Source: Candidatus Hydrogenedentota bacterium (GTDB lineage: Bacteria > Hydrogenedentota > Hydrogenedentia > Hydrogenedentales > SLHB01). Taken from it: a stretch of DNA of 15,171 nucleotides. The translations under genes were made by a program, and so were the position numbers. The stretch's first letter is position 1. The number at the start of each line of letters is the position of its first letter. Where the stretch lies: NCBI GenBank assembly GCA_013349485.1, contig DUZM01000045.1, positions 1 to 15,171 on the forward strand, in the 5' to 3' direction. This document shows positions 8,260 through 14,524 of the stretch, in pieces. A model generated the notes under the pieces. That model was given only the letters and a program-made list of their open reading frames with translations, had not been told where the DNA came from and ran no database searches.

Positions 8260-9255
8260 CTACCTCATTTTCTTAAACAGATCGACGCAGCGGCACGAAT
8301 AGCCCCATTCGTTGTCGTACCAGGACAGCACTTTGATGAAGTTGCCGTCCATCACGGTTGTGCACAGGCTGTCGAAGATGCTCGACGCCGGATTCTTAAT
8401 CACGTCCACGGACACAATCGGATCCTCGCAGTATTCGAGTATGCCTTTCAGCGGCCCTGCTGCCGCTGCTTGCATCGCGCCGTTGATCGCTTCGACGGTG
8501 GCGTCCTTCTCGAGCTCGGCCACCAAGTCCACGACCGACCCGTCGATCGTCGGCGTTCGCATGGCCATGCCATCGAGTTTGCCGCTCAGTTCGGGCAGCA
8601 CTTTCCCGACCGCCCGAGCGGCGCCCGTCGTTGTCGGGATAATGGATTGCGCGGCCGCACGCGCGCGCCGCAGATCGCTGTGCGGCATGTCCTGCACCCG
8701 TTGATCGTTCGTGTAGCTGTGAATGGTCGTCATAAGCCCGCGTTTGATGCCGAAGGTTTCATGGAGTACTTTGGCCACCGGGGCGAGACAATTGGTCGTG
8801 CAACTTGCGTTCGATATGATTCGGTCGTCGGCCTTGAGGGTGCCGTCGTTGACGCCCATCACGATGATGGCGTCCACCTCGTCCTTCGGCGGAACGCTCA
8901 GCAAGACCTTTTTCGCGCCGGCCTCGACGTGCATCATGCACTGGCCCTTCTTGCGGAACACGCCGGTCGATTCGAGAACCAGCTCGACGCCCAAGTCTTT
9001 CCAGGGCAGTTCCGCGGGGTTTGTGACGGCCAACACCTTGACCGGCTTCCCGTCGACGACGAGCGCGTCGTCCGTGAAAGTAACGCCCTTCTCGTACACG
9101 CCCATCACGCTGTCATACTTTAGAAGATGCGCAAGCGTTCTCGCGTCCGTCAGGTCGTTGATTGCCACGACCTCGAAGTCGGGCTCTTCTTCAAGCAGTT
9201 TGAAAACGCTGCGCCCGATTCGGCCAAATCCATTGATACCTATCTTTGTCGCCAT
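8260..9255 (-). CDS. gap: Glyceraldehyde-3-phosphate dehydrogenase, type I
   Basis: This enzyme oxidises and phosphorylates glyceraldehyde-3-phosphate to 1,3-bisphosphoglycerate, feeding Pgk. The 331-aa protein begins with the Rossmann motif KIGINGFGRIGR (4-15). An acidic Asp in AINDL (31-35) favours NAD over NADP. The catalytic block is SNASCTTNC with Cys152, and His179 lies in TTIHSYTNDQ. The C-terminal WYDNEWGYS block (312-320) is intact. The start is the ATG at 9255 behind an AAGGGAG ribosome site; the frame is open 45 codons further upstream but is not family-like there. A candidate promoter lies about 210 nt upstream. gap opens the leftward gene run and is divergent from the 596-aa membrane protein gene. 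Identification is secure; cofactor preference is inferred from one position. Confidence 0.98.
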   Translation of the reverse strand: MATKIGINGFGRIGRSVFKLLEEEPDFEVVAINDLTDARTLAHLLKYDSVMGVYEKGVTFTDDALVVDGKPVKVLAVTNPAELPWKDLGVELVLESTGVFRKKGQCMMHVEAGAKKVLLSVPPKDEVDAIIVMGVNDGTLKADDRIISNASCTTNCLAPVAKVLHETFGIKRGLMTTIHSYTNDQRVQDMPHSDLRRARAAAQSIIPTTTGAARAVGKVLPELSGKLDGMAMRTPTIDGSVVDLVAELEKDATVEAINGAMQAAAAGPLKGILEYCEDPIVSVDVIKNPASSIFDSLCTTVMDGNFIKVLSWYDNEWGYSCRCVDLFKKMR

Positions 9256-9468
9256 GTGTTTGCTCCCTTTCCTAATGCAGTCCAGAAAACGAATGAAAAC
9301 GGACGGCGTCCCAAGGGTCCCGCCGCGACCACGTGACTGTGGGGGGGGACAACCCATCATCAACACTGACTTAGACGAGGTGGAAGGCATGCCGCTCAGG
9401 TAGGCTCGCTATCCGCCCTGGCCCTCTTTGCAGGACGCTCTCTTTTCCTTTACGTCTAAAACTGCGCT

Positions 9469-9498
9469 ACTATGCCATACCTCGCCACGGCAAGTCAA
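9469..9498 (-). promoter_or_regulatory. gap: Candidate sigma70-type promoter for gap
   Basis: On the minus strand, TTGACT (9493-9498, five of six matches) is followed after 18 nt by CATAGT (9469-9474, four of six). The predicted transcript would carry a leader of about 205 nt before the gap ATG at 9255. The position upstream of the first gene of the run supports it. Confidence 0.45.
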
Positions 9499-9591
9499 AC
9501 AACTGCTGCCAGAAATACGGAAGGTCGCGGCGCGCGGCAAACGGCCCGCCCAAAACCGCGATTTAATACAAATCTTATAATTAACAGATAA

Positions 9592-9610
9592 GCCGGCGGC
9601 CGCCGCCGGC
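9592..9610. repeat. 19-bp perfect GC palindrome beside an AT-rich tract
   Basis: GCCGGCGGC (9592-9600) and GCCGCCGGC (9602-9610) are exact inverted copies around a single central base. The preceding 30 bp (9561-9590) are strongly AT-rich, in sharp contrast to the window. It ends no gene on either strand, so a terminator role has no obvious client. A protein-binding site or a structural element is possible. Confidence 0.6.
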
Positions 9611-9711
9611 AGGACTCGAACAGGGCGCGGCGCGTCAGCCCACTGTTCCAGAACAATTAATGCCGGGCCTGGGCGCTACTCGCCCCGGCGGGGACAAGCT
9701 CGGGGATTCTC

Positions 9712-9740
9712 TTGACAAGCCCCAGTGTGCGTGCTATCAT
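9712..9740 (+). promoter_or_regulatory. Strong sigma70-type promoter for the membrane protein gene
   Basis: TTGACA (9712-9717, perfect) and TATCAT (9735-9740, five of six) are separated by exactly 17 nt. Transcription would start near 9747, leaving a leader of about 57 nt before the ATG at 9804. This is the best promoter in the window, and it shows that the longer open frame starting at 9660 cannot be the full coding sequence. Confidence 0.8.
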
Positions 9741-9790
9741 GAAATGGAAGGTACGAGTCTGTCGTTGCTCAGGTTCTCTATTTTTTGTAT

Positions 9791-9796
9791 GGAGGT
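9791..9796 (+). promoter_or_regulatory. Ribosome binding site deciding the start at 9804
   Basis: GGAGGT lies 7 nt before the ATG at 9804, an ideal Shine-Dalgarno distance. The alternative ATG at 9789 overlaps this site, and earlier in-frame starts (9660 and those near 9742) lie before or at the transcription start, so 9804 is preferred. Confidence 0.8.
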
Positions 9797-9803
9797 GGGT
9801 CAG

Positions 9804-11594
9804 ATGCCTGAAGATAGACGCGAGAACGGCGAAGAGACGCCAGAAGAAGAGGAAAGCCAGGACAAGGCTTTCGAGTTCGGTTCTGATGAAGCATCGTCGG
9901 GGGGGCCCGAGAGTACAGACAGCGGCCTCGGGAACCTTCCCCCGCTTTCCGATTTCGAGTCATCGTCAATCAGCGACTCCGACACCAGTCTGCCGCCTTT
10001 GGGTGATCTGTCTTCGGACTCGGGGCTCGAAACCGAGAGTGGGCTTCCCCCCCTGAGCGAGATTTCGGTAGAAACGCCTACGCCGTCCGGCGGCGCCGTC
10101 AAACCGCCGCCGCCCGGCTATGAGAAGCGAGGGGACTCCGCGTTCGACACGCCGCTCTCGGAAGGCGACCTGGATACGCCGAGGCCCCCGGATGACAGCA
10201 CGAGCTTCCAGGATCTCGGCGGCGACAGCGATTTCTCGCCGCAAACGCCTGAGATAGGGCCCGGGCCCGAATCGGACGTCGACACGCCAATGTTCGACAG
10301 TGCATTCGGCGCGTCAGAAAGCGATTTTGCCACGCCGTCCGACACGCCCGCGCCGACCCAGGCCATGGAAACGCCGATGTTCGGGATCGACCAGGGCATC
10401 GGCGAGAGCCCCCCGGCGTTTGCGGAATCACCCGTCGAACCCGGCGCCGGGTTTGACGCCGGCACCCCGATACCTGATTTCTCGCCCGACACCGGCGTGC
10501 CGGCCCTCGAGGAGACCCCGGCGGGGCCGCCGGAAAAGCGCAAAGCCAAGGCGGCAGGCGTCAGCATACTCGTTACGGTAATAGTGGGCATTGTGGCCTT
10601 CCTAATCGGGCTGGGCGCCGGGCCCTGGTTGCCGTTCATGCCAAGCCCCCTGGGCGGCAAACTCAAGGACGCTCAAGAACAGCTCAGGCTCGCCAACGCG
10701 AGAATCAGGAAATTCGAGGAAGCTTCGGTGAGGCCGGGAGAAGGGGGCGTTACCCAAGAAGACCTCGACAAGCGGATCGCCGAGTTCAAGCGACTGGAAG
10801 GAGAACTCTCGAAGCTTGAAACAAGAAGTGCCGAACTCGATGGCGATATTCGAGACAAGCAGCAGCAACTTGAGTTGACCCAAGCGGATCTCGAAGCCGT
10901 TACGGAAGAGTACGTAAAGGGCGACGAGATGCTCAGTGAACTTCGCAATGACCTTGCAATCACCGAAGCCCGGCATGAAGGGCTTCGCGCCGAGAACCAG
11001 CGCCTGGTCAACCTGACCGGAAGCCTCGAGCAGGCCAACGCCCGCCGTATGGCCACGAAAGAGGCCCTCGAGAACGCTATCGACAAACTAATCATTCAGG
11101 TTCGCGAGGGTATTCCGCTCACACCCGATAAATACGCTTACGAGGGCCGGGTCGCGGCGGTCGACGCCCTCAGGGCTAAAGTGTCCAGGGCAAGGTGGGT
11201 CACGCCTGAACTGCTCCGGGAATACACCGACCTTTACCTGGCGGAGCTGGAAATTGCGGCCTCGACGCAGTACTTCTTTGCCCGGATCCCGCTCAACCAC
11301 AGTTTTGGCGGCAGCGAGATGATGTGGGCGGAATGCCTGATGAACGGCAACTCGAGCGTCTACTTCCAGACTATTGACGGGAAATACGCCGGAATATATG
11401 AGAATGTAGCCGACAAAGGCCTCCCCAAATACGAGTTCAGGCAGTTCCTGCCGGATGCGCTCGATGCCCAGGTGCGCGAGGCCGTCGTGTCGGCGCGCCC
11501 CGAGAGCTACGAAGATGCGCTCACCGTGATCAAGGCGCGCAAAGAGGCCCGAAGCGACAAAAGCAATCTTCAGAAATCATTCGAATCGCTTTAA
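9804..11594 (+). CDS. Single-pass membrane protein with acidic repeat-rich tail and coiled coil, function unknown
   Basis: I do not recognise a family. The 596-aa protein has four zones. Residues 1-245 are acidic, Pro/Ser/Asp/Glu-rich and probably disordered. They include three 18-residue units beginning LPPL (45, 63, 81) and about a dozen Thr-Pro sites, several as DTP or ETP and two as TPMF. A basic patch EKRKAKA precedes one hydrophobic segment (about 252-276), consistent with an N-in single transmembrane anchor. Residues about 284-430 are heptad-like and Glu/Lys/Leu-rich, a likely coiled coil. Residues about 435-596 form a compact Tyr/Phe-containing domain with GIPLTPDKYAYEGRV and SVYFQTIDGKYAGIYENV, probably outside the membrane. 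There is no N-terminal signal peptide. The gene is monocistronic, with a strong promoter and a hairpin after it. An envelope scaffold, a cell-division or signalling adaptor, or a kinase substrate are all possible; none is shown. Confidence 0.85.
   Translation: MPEDRRENGEETPEEEESQDKAFEFGSDEASSGGPESTDSGLGNLPPLSDFESSSISDSDTSLPPLGDLSSDSGLETESGLPPLSEISVETPTPSGGAVKPPPPGYEKRGDSAFDTPLSEGDLDTPRPPDDSTSFQDLGGDSDFSPQTPEIGPGPESDVDTPMFDSAFGASESDFATPSDTPAPTQAMETPMFGIDQGIGESPPAFAESPVEPGAGFDAGTPIPDFSPDTGVPALEETPAGPPEKRKAKAAGVSILVTVIVGIVAFLIGLGAGPWLPFMPSPLGGKLKDAQEQLRLANARIRKFEEASVRPGEGGVTQEDLDKRIAEFKRLEGELSKLETRSAELDGDIRDKQQQLELTQADLEAVTEEYVKGDEMLSELRNDLAITEARHEGLRAENQRLVNLTGSLEQANARRMATKEALENAIDKLIIQVREGIPLTPDKYAYEGRVAAVDALRAKVSRARWVTPELLREYTDLYLAELEIAASTQYFFARIPLNHSFGGSEMMWAECLMNGNSSVYFQTIDGKYAGIYENVADKGLPKYEFRQFLPDALDAQVREAVVSARPESYEDALTVIKARKEARSDKSNLQKSFESL
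9936..10097 (+). repeat. Three tandem 54-bp (18-residue) LPPL coding repeats
   Basis: Units start at 9936, 9990 and 10044, each encoding LPPL followed by Ser/Gly-Asp/Glu and an acidic Ser-rich stretch. The spacing is exactly 18 residues, yet the codons differ between units. The peptide pattern therefore appears to be maintained rather than recently duplicated. Units two and three diverge after the first seven or so residues. Confidence 0.75.
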
Positions 11595-11618
11595 TCGCAT
11601 CCCACCCGGAACTGCGAA

Positions 11619-11644
11619 GACCGCGCCGAGCAATCGGCGCGGTC
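11619..11644 (+). terminator. Hairpin terminator-like structure with GCAA tetraloop
   Basis: GACCGCGCCGA (11619-11629) and TCGGCGCGGTC (11634-11644) form a perfect 11-bp stem closed by a GCAA loop, a stable GNRA type. It begins 24 nt after the membrane protein stop and is followed by a weak T-containing tract (GTTCTGTCTG). It lies between convergent genes and could serve both, since the stem is symmetric, although neither side has a strong T run. Confidence 0.6.
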
Positions 11645-11693
11645 GTTCTGTCTGCGCGGCAACGAGGCCCTTTCCCGAAGCTGCCAGGCAAGC

Positions 11694-13166
11694 CTAGGGG
11701 TTCCGCGTCGTAGGGCTGCCTGCGGCACTGCGATATGTTTTTCCGGATCGAAAGTAGCTGATGAAGCTTTTCAGGCCGTGCATCTTTGCCTTGAGGTCCG
11801 AGAGCGAACGGATGTTGCACGCCATGCGGATCATTTGTCTCGGGCGCAGATAGAACCGGCGCAAGCCTTCGTCGACCAAGCGGCTCATTGCTTCGGCGGA
11901 AAGGGCGGGGAAACTCACGGTCGGGCACTGCTCGAAGTCCTCGTTCACCCAGTCGCGCCAGTCGCCGGGCACGAGATACCCGTTCTTTTTTGCCCAAGCG
12001 TAGTACTCCGTTCCCGGATAGGCGACGACCCCGCTGAACTGGGCGGTGTCGATGGGGAGCTTCGAGGCGAGTTCGATGGTTTTTCGCGCGGTATCGGGGG
12101 TTTCGCCGGGCCCGCCGAACATGAAGCAGCCGTGGACGCGAACACCGGCCCGGCGCGCGCTGTGCGCAAACGTGTGCATCTGCTCGATGGTCGTACCTTT
12201 GTTTACTGCGTCGAGGACGACTTGATCGCCAGACTCGAAACCGACGCACAACATGCGGCACCCGGCGCGTTTCATGAGTTTTAGCGCCTCGAGGTCATTC
12301 AGATCGACGCGTGCGTTCGCGCTCCACGAGATGGGCCAATCGCGTCGAATGAGTTCTTCGCATAACGCCACGAGCCGATCGCGGAACGGACGCATCGTCA
12401 GGGTGTCGTCCTCGAACATGATCTCTTTTAGGTCGGGAAACAATTCGAGGTCGCGCTCGATCTCGGCAACGACACTCTGGACGCTGCGCTTGCGGTATCG
12501 CCGGCCGTTCATCACCTGGGGCAATTGGCAAAACGTGCACCGGTTCGGACAGCCCCGGCCGCTGATCAACGTGAGAAAGGGAAACAACTTGCCTGCATCC
12601 CGGTAGTCGTGAATGTCAATGTGGCGCCACGCGGGGAACGGTAATTCATCGAGGTTCTCGATGTAGGGCCGGGCGGGATTCATGGCAAATCGCTCCCCGT
12701 CCAACCAGGCCACGCCAAGACAATCGTGAATCGGGACGCCGTCCGCGAGGTCCCGCACCGTGTAATCATACTCGCCGACGGCCACGGCATCCACGGCGCC
12801 GTCCGCGCGCCGCAACGTGTCTTCGGGCTCGGCGCTCACGTGGGGGCCTACCAGCACGTTAAGTGCGCCCGTCGCGTCCCGGCACAGGCGCGCGGCGGCA
12901 ATGTCGGCGTAGATGGACGGCGTCGACGTTTGGTAGACAATCAAGTCGGGCCGGAACCCTTTGATGTCGGGCAAAGCGTCTTCTGTACTGAGATTCTTCG
13001 CTTGCGCATCCAGGAAGAAGAGTCCATGGCCGGCTGCTTCGACGGTTGCCGCGGCAGTGCACAAGTAGTCCGGATGGCGCTGGACACGGCCCCGCGACCG
13101 CGCAAACCATCGCGCGGACTTCGTGAAGTCCTTTCCGAACATGGGATTAAAGAACGCTACACGCAT
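11694..13166 (-). CDS. B12-binding-type radical SAM protein
   Basis: This is a 490-aa radical SAM enzyme of the cobalamin-binding class (BchE/HpnR/methyltransferase-like group). Residues 1-140 form a Rossmann-like B12-binding domain with PDYLCTAAATVEAAGH near 32-47 and the loop VGPHVSAEPE (106-115) that usually contacts cobalamin. The DxHxxG base-on signature is not obvious, as in other members of this class. The radical SAM barrel follows with Cys206, Cys210 and Cys213 in GCPNRCTFC to bind the 4Fe-4S cluster. It is followed by FEDDTLTM (strand 2), CVGFESGDQ (strand 4), and GCFMFGGPGETPDT. The start is the ATG at 13166 with AAGAA close upstream, a weak ribosome site. It is convergent with the membrane protein gene and 145 nt after another radical SAM gene. 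Such enzymes methylate or rearrange lipids, peptides or antibiotics; the substrate is unknown. Confidence 0.92.
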   Translation of the reverse strand: MRVAFFNPMFGKDFTKSARWFARSRGRVQRHPDYLCTAAATVEAAGHGLFFLDAQAKNLSTEDALPDIKGFRPDLIVYQTSTPSIYADIAAARLCRDATGALNVLVGPHVSAEPEDTLRRADGAVDAVAVGEYDYTVRDLADGVPIHDCLGVAWLDGERFAMNPARPYIENLDELPFPAWRHIDIHDYRDAGKLFPFLTLISGRGCPNRCTFCQLPQVMNGRRYRKRSVQSVVAEIERDLELFPDLKEIMFEDDTLTMRPFRDRLVALCEELIRRDWPISWSANARVDLNDLEALKLMKRAGCRMLCVGFESGDQVVLDAVNKGTTIEQMHTFAHSARRAGVRVHGCFMFGGPGETPDTARKTIELASKLPIDTAQFSGVVAYPGTEYYAWAKKNGYLVPGDWRDWVNEDFEQCPTVSFPALSAEAMSRLVDEGLRRFYLRPRQMIRMACNIRSLSDLKAKMHGLKSFISYFRSGKTYRSAAGSPTTRNP

Positions 13167-13226
13167 TTCTTCACAAGCTCGCAGCCTTTGGGATCAGAGC
13201 CGTCGACCGACGATCTCCATAGATTT

Positions 13227-13256
13227 GAGGATTAGTGAGAATCAGTGGGAATAGGT
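13227..13256 (-). repeat. Three imperfect tandem 10-mers upstream of the B12-radical SAM gene
   Basis: On the plus strand GAGGATTAGT, GAGAATCAGT and GGGAATAGGT follow one another without gaps, sharing a GRGRATNRGT pattern at a 10-bp period, close to one helical turn. They lie about 60-90 bp upstream of the start at 13166. They might be stacked regulator sites, but a chance origin is possible. Confidence 0.4.
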
Positions 13257-13269
13257 GTTTGTGCACAAC

Positions 13270-13292
13270 AAGGTCTCCCTGTTGCAGACCTT
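13270..13292 (-). terminator. Hairpin after the SPASM-like radical SAM gene
   Basis: AAGGTCT (13270-13276) and AGACCTT (13286-13292) form a 7-bp stem with a 9-nt loop, about 20 nt past the stop of the radical SAM gene. The minus-strand tail GTTGTGC is only partly T-rich, so termination would be weak. A TTGTGCACAA palindrome (13259-13268) follows directly. Confidence 0.4.
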
Positions 13293-13311
13293 CATGCCCG
13301 CGCCAACCGTC

Positions 13312-14403
13312 TCATATCGTTGAACACTTCGTCTCACAATATTGGGCGAGGTACAGGCTTTTCAAGTCGTCTGCGCCACCGTAGACCCGCGTCGACGCCG
13401 GATCGCCGAATTCCCGGGCCAGTTCCCTGGCAGGGACGGTATAGGTTGTCTTGAGAGCCAAGGGGCGGTTGTTTTCGAATGCGTCGGCGATGGCTGCGAC
13501 GGAATGCTTCCTGAGGTTGCCCAGTAGCCACCACGGTTCCAAAGTGCCCAGGTTCGAGAACACGTCGAAACGGTTTGTGACGAAGAACCATAGCATATCA
13601 ATGGGATTATGCGCGTATGGGAACATGGGCGCCTCGTTCATCATTGCCGCGTACAGTTCCGCCTCGCTCCGCCACAGGGTCTCCCGGCCGAAGTGCCGTT
13701 TCGACGCTTCGATCAGTTCGGCGGGCATGTTGCCGATCTCGTCGAGTGTCGGCCGCAGGTCTTCAATTCTCCTTCCCTCGTAATCGGGACCGGGCGTGTG
13801 GATGAAGAAGTCGAAGCGGCCGCCCAAGTCCGCCACACGCTCGCGCAGCCGCCGTTTCCCGATGAGCCGCATGAGGCCACTCAACTCAGGCAAGATCTTC
13901 CGCGTCAGAAAGAATTGCCACCGCGGCTTCATCCCGGCCTCGAGCAACCGTTCCGTCGCGGCCAAGTTGTCCCGGAACGCGCCCTGCCGTCGATGAAACC
14001 AATCGTTGGTTTCCTCGAGGCCGAAGAACGATATCTGGCACGTGTCGGGGCCGACTTCTTTGGCCCATCGGGCATAATGCACGTCGCGTGCGAGTCGCCA
14101 TATGCTCAGCAATTCGGATCGAGCGGGACGGCCATCGCTCAATTCGTCCTCGAGGTTGTACAGACGCCGGTAGTCATCCGCATAGTCCGGTTCGCGAAGC
14201 CAGGTCGTCACCGTCAACTTCTGGAAAAATGGCGCCGTATCGCCTTGACGCGTATATTTGCGAAACTGCGCGACCGCCCATCGCACGTCCTCCTCCGACA
14301 TAGGCGGCCCAAACGCTTTGCCGAGGTAGCAGTGCCGACAGGCGTTCGGGCATCCATACATGTCGAACGCGATGCCGATATGGCGTTTGCCTATAGGCGG
14401 CAC
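13312..14403 (-). CDS. Radical SAM protein with degenerate SPASM/twitch-like C-terminus, function unknown
   Basis: This is a 363-aa radical SAM enzyme. The cluster motif is close to the N-terminus: Cys18, Cys22 and Cys25 in GCPNACRHC. FFGLEETNDWFHRRQGAF (126-143) resembles the strand-4 region of SPASM-type enzymes, and LTRKILPELSGL follows. Near the C-terminus, FDVFSNLGTLEPWWLLGNL (279-297) resembles a SPASM/twitch block (dG-x-V ... LGN), but the expected auxiliary-cluster cysteines are absent. The only late cysteines are Cys356 and Cys360 in a CETKC ending. The start is taken as the GTG at 14403, with GGAG about 13 nt upstream; this is not firm. It lies 121 nt after the Nudix gene. It is not clearly a sulfatase-maturing enzyme despite the sulfatase elsewhere in the window. 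No candidate precursor peptide is convincing nearby. Confidence 0.88.
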   Translation of the reverse strand: MPPIGKRHIGIAFDMYGCPNACRHCYLGKAFGPPMSEEDVRWAVAQFRKYTRQGDTAPFFQKLTVTTWLREPDYADDYRRLYNLEDELSDGRPARSELLSIWRLARDVHYARWAKEVGPDTCQISFFGLEETNDWFHRRQGAFRDNLAATERLLEAGMKPRWQFFLTRKILPELSGLMRLIGKRRLRERVADLGGRFDFFIHTPGPDYEGRRIEDLRPTLDEIGNMPAELIEASKRHFGRETLWRSEAELYAAMMNEAPMFPYAHNPIDMLWFFVTNRFDVFSNLGTLEPWWLLGNLRKHSVAAIADAFENNRPLALKTTYTVPARELAREFGDPASTRVYGGADDLKSLYLAQYCETKCSTI

Positions 14404-14524
14404 CTATTGGGGATCTCCTATTTGCGAGAGCAAGCGATCACAAGCCGGCCTCGCGCATCTGCGTGTTTCTCGTGACGTTGTGGCGCGCCGGCACACATCC
14501 GATGACCACGTCAATCGGCGGGGT

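Larger units (their letters stand above)
9256..9803. other. Divergent intergenic region between gap and the membrane protein gene
   Basis: About 550 bp separate the two divergent starts. The region holds the gap ribosome site, a run of eight G (9341-9348), a candidate minus-strand promoter (9469-9498), an AT-rich stretch (9561-9590) beside a perfect GC palindrome (9592-9610), a TGTTC/GAACA dyad (9644-9655) and a near-consensus plus-strand promoter (9712-9740). The frame of the membrane protein is open back to 9660, but that part overlaps the promoter and is judged untranslated. No RNA gene is supported. Confidence 0.75.

Noticed and set aside
9644..9655. TGTTC-N2-GAACA dyad as a LexA-type operator
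   Set aside because: The spacing and core do not match known LexA boxes, and it lies about 57 bp upstream of the promoter -35; too short to claim.
9592..9660. tRNA-like T-loop (TTCGAGT in the minus strand near 9614-9620) beside a possible acceptor stem
   Set aside because: The T-stem bases do not pair (only the closing G-C does), and no anticodon arm fits, so this is not a functional tRNA; at best a remnant or coincidence.
14418..14498. 26-residue small ORF ending at the ribosome site of the SPASM-like radical SAM gene, considered as a RiPP precursor
   Set aside because: No Shine-Dalgarno site and no leader/core pattern; composition is Arg/His/Ala-rich as expected by chance.
14438..14524. 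The Nudix frame stays open for 25 codons after its TGA, with a plausible-looking peptide; possible selenocysteine or small ORF from the GTG at 14509
   Set aside because: The Nudix family ends near the TGA, no SECIS-like hairpin is apparent directly after it, and the small ORF has no ribosome site. High GC content makes such open stretches common.
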